From the NCBI RefSeq assembly GCF_000731985.1, contig NZ_JNCS01000004.1:248001-312000 (forward strand): a stretch of DNA of 64,000 nucleotides. Reading direction: 5' to 3'. The stretch comes from Natrinema altunense. Lineage in GTDB: Archaea; Halobacteriota; Halobacteria; Halobacteriales; Natrialbaceae. This document shows, in pieces, positions 59,079 to 64,000 of the stretch. The notes under the pieces are model-generated. The model was not told the DNA's origin. It worked only from the letters and a program-made list of their open reading frames with translations, and searched no databases. A program made the translations under genes and the position numbers. The first letter of the stretch is position 1; every line of letters starts with the position of its first letter.

Positions 59079-61040
59079 GTGTCTGGATGTCCTCTCCCGG
59101 GTATCGGGGCCGTGCCGCTGGCCGCCGAGTCAGGTACTCTCACCGTGACCCCCCAGATGCTGGTCGTGTTCGGGATCATCGCCATCGCGCTGGTGCTGTT
59201 CATCACCGAGTGGCTGCCAATCGATGTGACCGCCATCCTGATTATGGTGTTGTTGATGGTGCTCGGGGCCGACGGCGTGGTGAACGCCACCGAGATCTCG
59301 ACGGCCGAGGGGACGTCGGGCTTTTCCAGTTCGGCGACGATCACCGTGCTGGCGATGCTGATTCTCAGTTCGGGGATCAGTCAAACGGGGGTCGTTCAGA
59401 TACTCGGCCGCAAGATGGCCGCGTTCGCCGGCGACGACCTCGACAAACAGCTCCTGGCGACGATCGGCATCAGCGGCCCGATTTCCGGCTTTATCAACAA
59501 TACGCCGGTCGTCGCCATCCTCGTTCCCGTCGTCTCGGATATCGCCCACAAGGGGAAGACCTCGCCCTCGAAGCTCCTGATCCCGCTGTCCTACGCCTCG
59601 ATGTTCGGCGGGATGCTCACCCTGATCGGCACGTCCACGAACATCCTCGCGAGCGACGTCAGCGCCCGCCTCAGCACCGAGTATCCCGAACTCCACCAGT
59701 TCTCGATGTTCGAGTTCACCAAGCTCGGGATCGTCGTCCTGGTCGTCGGGAGCATCTATCTCATGACCATCGGCCACCGGCTGCTGCCCGAGCGCGTCCC
59801 CGTCGAGGAAGACTACGTCCAGGAGTACGCGATCGAGGAGTATCTGACCGAGGTCGTCGTCGACGAGGACTCGCCGATCGTCGGTACGACCGTCGCGGAC
59901 GCGATCGACCACGTCGAGTTCGACGCCGACATCCTGCAGGTCGTCCGCGACGACGAGGAGTTCATCGAACCGATCGCGCAGAAGACGATTCGCGAGGGGG
60001 ACCTGTTGCGGCTGCGCGCCGACCGCGACACCGTCCAGCAGTTCGTCGACCGGGGGACGCTTACGCTCGCGGGCAACCCGCGGACGGACGAGGAGTTAGA
60101 GCCCGACGAGGTGGCCGACCGAACCCTCGTCGAGATCGTCGTTCCGCGGGGCTCGTTCCTCGTCGGCGAATCGCTCGAGACGTCGACGTTCCGCCAGCGC
60201 TACGACGCGACCGTGCTGGCGTTTCGCAGCCGCGGGGAGACGGTCCGCGATCACATGGAGGAACGCCGGATTCGGGTCGGTGACACGCTGTTAGTCCAGG
60301 CGGCCCCGAACAGCATCGACCGACTCTCGCAGAACGACGATTTCATCGTCGCGCACGAACCCGAGGAGCCGGATTACCGAACGGAGAAGATTCCCCACGC
60401 AGCGGCGATCATGGCGGGCGTCGTCGGCTTCGTCGCCGTGCCGTGGGGGACGGTCGGTGCCACCCTCGCCGGGCTGACGGGCGTCGGCGCGTTCGAGGCG
60501 CTGTCCGCGCTCTCCCTGCCGATCCTCGTGACCGCACTCGCCGGCGTCGTCGCGATGGTCGCGACGGGCGTGCTCAAGCCGACGGAAATCTACGACGCCG
60601 TCGAGTGGGACGTGATCTTCCTGCTGGCCGGCATCATCCCGCTGGGAATCGCCCTCGAGCAGACCGGCGGCGCGGACCTGCTCGGGAGCCTCGTCGCCAC
60701 GACCGGCACCTATCTACCGGCGCTCGGTGTGCTTTGGGTGTTCTACCTCGCGACCGGGCTCATCACGGGCGTCATCTCCAATAACGCGAGCGTCGTGTTG
60801 ATGCTCCCGGTCGCCGTTCAGACCGCCGATCAGATCGGCGCGAACCCCTTCGCGTTCGTGCTCGCGGTGACGTTCGCGGCCTCGACCGCGTTCCTCACGC
60901 CCGTCGGCTACCAGACGAACCTGTTCGTCTACGGCCCCGGCGGCTACAAGTTCACCGACTTCGTCCGAGTCGGCGCACCGCTCCAGTTGCTGCTCTCGAT
61001 CGTGACCGTCCTCGGCATCAATTTCTTCTGGGGGCTGTAG
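59079..61040 (+). CDS. SLC13/DASS-type transporter with two RCK_C domains
   Basis: A 653-residue membrane protein from GTG 59079 (MSGCPLPGIGAVPLAAESGT). Membrane segments occupy about residues 25-235 and 420-653. In between are two TrkA-C/RCK_C domains (about 250-335 and 345-420; LTEVVVDEDSPIVGTTVADA, LVEIVVPRGSFLVGESLETS). The transporter motifs are SGFINNTPVVAILVPVV and GVISNNASVVLMLPVAVQT. It is the SLC13-with-RCK_C architecture, usually for anions such as sulfate; the substrate is uncertain. Confidence 0.9.
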   Translation: MSGCPLPGIGAVPLAAESGTLTVTPQMLVVFGIIAIALVLFITEWLPIDVTAILIMVLLMVLGADGVVNATEISTAEGTSGFSSSATITVLAMLILSSGISQTGVVQILGRKMAAFAGDDLDKQLLATIGISGPISGFINNTPVVAILVPVVSDIAHKGKTSPSKLLIPLSYASMFGGMLTLIGTSTNILASDVSARLSTEYPELHQFSMFEFTKLGIVVLVVGSIYLMTIGHRLLPERVPVEEDYVQEYAIEEYLTEVVVDEDSPIVGTTVADAIDHVEFDADILQVVRDDEEFIEPIAQKTIREGDLLRLRADRDTVQQFVDRGTLTLAGNPRTDEELEPDEVADRTLVEIVVPRGSFLVGESLETSTFRQRYDATVLAFRSRGETVRDHMEERRIRVGDTLLVQAAPNSIDRLSQNDDFIVAHEPEEPDYRTEKIPHAAAIMAGVVGFVAVPWGTVGATLAGLTGVGAFEALSALSLPILVTALAGVVAMVATGVLKPTEIYDAVEWDVIFLLAGIIPLGIALEQTGGADLLGSLVATTGTYLPALGVLWVFYLATGLITGVISNNASVVLMLPVAVQTADQIGANPFAFVLAVTFAASTAFLTPVGYQTNLFVYGPGGYKFTDFVRVGAPLQLLLSIVTVLGINFFWGL

Positions 61041-61045
61041 CGACG

Positions 61046-61225
61046 CTACTCCGCTCCCGTCGTCCGCTCTTCGTCGGACTCGTCGGGTTCGCCGTCGTCC
61101 ATCTCTTCCTCGATCGGCGGTTCGTCCTCGTCGTCCCGCTCGAGTGCCTCCTCGAGTTCACGCTCGCGCTGGCGCGTGTCGGCGTCGTCGGCCTGCTCGT
61201 CCCGACTCTCTTTGGTGTCTCCCAT
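61046..61225 (-). CDS. small highly acidic protein
   Basis: A 59-residue protein from the ATG at 61225 (MGDTKESRDEQADDADTRQR). It is made almost entirely of charged residues with a coiled-coil-like middle (RQRERELEEALERDDED). It is probably disordered or a short helix. No family recognised. Confidence 0.5.
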   Translation of the reverse strand: MGDTKESRDEQADDADTRQRERELEEALERDDEDEPPIEEEMDDGEPDESDEERTTGAE

Positions 61226-61279
61226 GGTACGCCACACGGCGGCGGCCGGGATAACCCTGTGGCATGCCATTACGCGGCA

Positions 61280-61591
61280 TTACCGGGACCCGATCGGGCG
61301 ATACGGCCGGAGCGCCGCTGCGTTCGGGACGACCCGAACGAGCGTCGACGCGGGCGTGTACGCCACGCGGTTGGTCGGGGACTTCGCGGCGGTGAGTTTC
61401 CAGAACCCTGGGGAACCGAACTGTAGTTTACACAGCCCGCGTTCGTCGGTTCGTGTCGATTTCGTCTCCGTCGAGACGACGGCTCCCTCGACGGGCTGTC
61501 GCCGGTCGTCGCGGACCCGGACGGTCGTTTCGGTACCGACGTCGACCTCCCGCCGCCCGACGTCGATCCGGAGCTGTCGAGTGATCTGCAC
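61280..61591 (-). CDS. small beta-sandwich-like protein
   Basis: A 103-residue protein. Residues about 5-75 have the pattern of a carboxypeptidase-regulatory or Ig-like fold: VGTETTVRVRDDRRQPVEGA, VVSTETKSTRTDERGLCKLQ and FGSPGFWKLTAAKSPTNRVA. No signal peptide is visible, unusual for this fold. It may bind another protein. Opposite-strand frames here are shadows. Confidence 0.6.
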   Translation of the reverse strand: MQITRQLRIDVGRREVDVGTETTVRVRDDRRQPVEGAVVSTETKSTRTDERGLCKLQFGSPGFWKLTAAKSPTNRVAYTPASTLVRVVPNAAALRPYRPIGSR

Positions 61592-61674
61592 GTGAATTGC
61601 TACCAGTGCCGTCCGGAAAAGAAATCACCTGCGTGTTCCGGCATGCCGAGCGGCTCCGGTAGGCGGGGTCCGAA

Positions 61675-62724
61675 TCAGTCCCGATCGATGACGTGTGCGT
61701 CGTCGGGCGCGAACCCGACGGTAAGTTCGTCGCTCTCGGGGACGTCCGGAAGCTGGAGGACGATCCTGCGACCGTTCCATCGGCCGTTGACCCGGACGGT
61801 TTCCCCGAGGAACTCGCTGGTTTCGACGGTCACCGGCAGCCGGTTGTGATCGGCAGCCTGCGAGAGCGCTCCCGGTCGCACGCAGAACGTGACGCGATCG
61901 GTTCCGTCGGGGATCGCCGCCAGCGAGAACGTCTCGCCGTCGATAGCTACCTGCGGGTACTCGCCGTTCCGGCCCCGTGCGTCGCCCTCGAAGACGTTGT
62001 TGTCGCCGACGAACTCGGCGACGAACCGCGTCGCGGGCTCCCGATAGATCTCCTGCGGTCGTCCGACCTGCTCGACCCGGCCGTCGTGCATGACCGCGAG
62101 CCGATCCGAAATCGCGAGCGCTTCGGCCTGATCGTGGGTGACGTAGACGGTCGTGATCCCGAGTTCGGACTGAATCCGCGTGACTTGCCGACGCAGCGAC
62201 TCCCGAAGCTGTGCGTCGAGCGCGCTCATCGGCTCGTCGAGCAAGAGCAGGTCCGGTGCCGGCGCGAGCGCGCGAGCCAGCGCCACTCGCTGTCGCTGCC
62301 CCCCAGACAGCTGGTCCGGGTCGCGGTCGCCCATCCCCTCGAGATCGACCAACTCGAGCAGTTCCGTCACGCGGTCGTCGACCGTCTTACCGTCCGGTGG
62401 CTCTCGGAATCGAAGGCCGTAGCCGACGTTCTCGGCGACGGTCATGTGGGGGAACAGGGCGTAGCTCTGGAAGACGACCCCGACATCCCGCCGTTCGGGC
62501 GGCACGCCGGCTACCCCACGCCCGTCGAAGCGGATGGCCCCATCGGTCGGTGCTTCGAAGCCGGCGATCGTTCGCAGCGTCGTCGTCTTTCCGCAGCCGG
62601 AGGGGCCGACCAGGGTGAAAAACTCGCCGTCGCGAACGGTGATGTCGACGTCCTCGAGCGCGCTGGTCCCGGTTCCGTCTGCCCCGTAGACTTTCGAAAC
62701 GTCCTCGAGACGGAGTTCGGTCAT
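61675..62724 (-). CDS. ABC transporter ATPase, iron/thiamine/polyamine type
   Basis: A 349-residue ATPase of the CysA/PotA/FbpC group. It has Walker A GPSGCGKTTTL, Q-loop VVFQSYALFPHM, signature LSGGQRQRVALARAL, Walker B LLLLDEPMSALD and the H-loop YVTHDQAEALA. A C-terminal TOBE domain follows (about 240-349; VTFCVRPGALSQ, RVNGRWNGRRIVLQL). It overlaps the permease gene by 4 bp. The binding protein would lie beyond the right edge, so the substrate cannot be judged. Confidence 0.93.
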   Translation of the reverse strand: MTELRLEDVSKVYGADGTGTSALEDVDITVRDGEFFTLVGPSGCGKTTTLRTIAGFEAPTDGAIRFDGRGVAGVPPERRDVGVVFQSYALFPHMTVAENVGYGLRFREPPDGKTVDDRVTELLELVDLEGMGDRDPDQLSGGQRQRVALARALAPAPDLLLLDEPMSALDAQLRESLRRQVTRIQSELGITTVYVTHDQAEALAISDRLAVMHDGRVEQVGRPQEIYREPATRFVAEFVGDNNVFEGDARGRNGEYPQVAIDGETFSLAAIPDGTDRVTFCVRPGALSQAADHNRLPVTVETSEFLGETVRVNGRWNGRRIVLQLPDVPESDELTVGFAPDDAHVIDRD

Positions 62725-64000
62725 TGCTCGAACCTCCCGCCGACGCGGTCGACGACGACGAAACTCGCGGCCGTGACGACCAACAGCACGGTTCCCATGG
62801 CGATCGCGGGCCCGGAGCGGCGGCCGAGATAGCGCTCGACGGCGACGGGCATGGTGTAGGTCTGGCTCCCGCTGGCCAATAGCACCGTCGAAGAGAACTC
62901 GCCGATCGAGATGGCGAAGGCGAAGGCCGCGCCGGCGACGATCCCGCTGGCCACCAGCGGCAACTCCACGTCCCGGAGGGCGCGGTACCGGGAGGCCCCG
63001 AGCGCACGCGCGGACTCGACCAGTGCCGGATCGAGCGTCGACAGGAGCGGCGAGACGTTGCGCGTGACGAAGGGGTACGCCGCGACCGCGTGGGCGGCGA
63101 CGATCGCGACCCCTCCCGTCACCTGAAACCGCCACCCGCCGGGCAGCGAAACGCCGAAGACCAACCCCTGTAACAGCCCGAGCCCGAACACGACGCCGCT
63201 GACCGCCAGCGGGAGCATCGCCAGCGTATCGACGATCGTGCCGCCGCGACCGGCTCGGACCGTCACGACCGAGACGACGACACCCATCGGGACGGCGACG
63301 GCCAGCGTCGCGACGCCGAACAGCAGCGAGTTCCGGATCGCGATCCACGGTAACGTCTGGTACGATGCCCCCTCGAGCTGGCGCTCGAGCAGGAACGCGT
63401 AGTGGGCCAGCGTGAACCCGCTCCCGTCGGTCACACTCCCGACGACGAGACTCGCCAGCGGGCCGACGAAGACGACGAGGGCGACGAGCCCGTAGCCGAC
63501 GATCGCCAGCCGGCGTGGCGACAGTGCCGTCCGGAGATCCGGGAACAGCGGTGTTCGGGACGGCGCGGTAGCCGCTCGAGCCAGGCCGGACTGGGCGGAC
63601 TCGTACCGCAGGTAGGCGTAGGTCAGGGCAAGCGAGAGGAGCGTCTCGAGGACGGCCAGCGTCGCCGCCTCGGAGTACGCGAGCCGGCGGACCCGATCGT
63701 AGATCCAGACTTCGACGGTCGCGAGCTGGAGTCCGCCCAGCGCGAGCACGATGGGGAACGTCATGAAGGTGAAAATAAACGTCAGCAACGCGCCCGTCAG
63801 GACGGCCGGCAAGAGCTGCGGAACGACCACGTCGCGGAACGCGCGACGGGGACTCGCCCCGAGACTGCGTGCGGTTTCGACGCTTCGGGCGTCGACGGAT
63901 TCCCAGGCGGCGACGGTCACGCGAGCGACCAGCGGCGCGTTGTAGAACGCGTGGGCGACGATCACGATGGCGAGCGGGTTCCACTCGATGAACGGGATCG
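62721..64000 (-). CDS. fused ABC transporter permease, ThiP/FbpB type (partial)
   Basis: At least 426 residues of a permease with two transport domains in one chain; the start is beyond the right edge. The frame continues to the window end (…FIEWNPLAIVIVAHAFYNAP). Two ATPase-contact motifs are visible, ARSLGASPRRAFRDVVVPQL and ARALGASRYRALRDVELPLV, one per half. This is the ThiP/FbpB/CysW-like double-domain form. The end reads FVVVDRVGGRFEQ and overlaps the ATPase gene by 4 bp. Confidence 0.92.
   Translation of the reverse strand, partial: IPFIEWNPLAIVIVAHAFYNAPLVARVTVAAWESVDARSVETARSLGASPRRAFRDVVVPQLLPAVLTGALLTFIFTFMTFPIVLALGGLQLATVEVWIYDRVRRLAYSEAATLAVLETLLSLALTYAYLRYESAQSGLARAATAPSRTPLFPDLRTALSPRRLAIVGYGLVALVVFVGPLASLVVGSVTDGSGFTLAHYAFLLERQLEGASYQTLPWIAIRNSLLFGVATLAVAVPMGVVVSVVTVRAGRGGTIVDTLAMLPLAVSGVVFGLGLLQGLVFGVSLPGGWRFQVTGGVAIVAAHAVAAYPFVTRNVSPLLSTLDPALVESARALGASRYRALRDVELPLVASGIVAGAAFAFAISIGEFSSTVLLASGSQTYTMPVAVERYLGRRSGPAIAMGTVLLVVTAASFVVVDRVGGRFEQ

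Overview
The window is a chromosomal segment of a halophilic archaeon (class Halobacteria). The evidence is high GC, very acidic predicted proteins, Tat/lipobox solute-binding proteins, TATA-type promoters about 25-35 nt upstream of start codons, and marker genes: a SAMP2-type ubiquitin-like modifier, an archaeal alaS, a DP1 subunit of polymerase D, an RFC small subunit, a Bat-type regulator and HalOD1. The genus cannot be fixed from the sequence alone. No rRNA, tRNA or CRISPR array was recognised.

The landmark is the main replication origin at about 42.4-51.4 kb. An orc1/cdc6 gene on the minus strand (46325-48109) faces away from a 1.3 kb non-coding region. On the other side are the plus-strand origin-associated genes oapA-oapB-oapC. 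The neighbouring DP1 gene and tandem Sec11-type signal peptidases match the oriC1 layout known from Haloferax and Haloarcula. The non-coding region holds two near-perfect ORBs in inverted orientation with outward G-strings. Between them lies an AT-rich stretch with six TACTAG hexamers spaced at near-integral helical turns, and to the right a TCCTG-type pentamer tandem repeat. A further ORB-like element covers the orc1 promoter. More ORB-like copies lie downstream of orc1 and inside the low-complexity linkers of orc1 and polD1.

Left arm (0-42 kb): a TAXI-TRAP uptake operon (cut by the window edge); upp; a short low-GC patch with a lipoprotein; a Gln/Met/Gly-rich protein around a copper-storage-like four-helix core; a polar amino-acid ABC operon; a PiT phosphate transporter; a CNNM/CorC-type transporter; a glutaredoxin plus a cysteine-free peroxiredoxin-like protein; a Sua5-type tRNA t6A enzyme; an orphan Cas4-like protein; an HdrD-like membrane Fe-S oxidoreductase; a truncated acyl-adenylate-like protein; an MFS transporter; alaS; a cluster of RNA-like hairpins; a HalOD1 protein and a sensor kinase lacking its catalytic residues; rfcS; a bactofilin-like membrane protein; SAMP2; a large Bat-like regulator split by an apparent frameshift; tryptophanase; and aspartate kinase.

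Right arm (51-64 kb): a 29-residue membrane microprotein coupled to a haloarchaeal protein of unknown function; an HTR-like protein; a methyltransferase downstream of a DtxR/IdeR-type palindrome; an XPD-like Fe-S helicase; FAD synthase ribL; an SLC13-type transporter with RCK_C domains; and an iron/thiamine-type ABC transporter cut by the right edge.

The most interesting signals are the helically phased TACTAG array, the hairpin cluster at 28.15-28.28 kb, the copper-storage-like protein that has lost most cysteines, the C-tract frameshift in the Bat-like gene, and the number of enzyme-fold proteins that have lost key residues (kinase, peroxiredoxin, Cas4, hydrolase, adenylate-forming enzyme).
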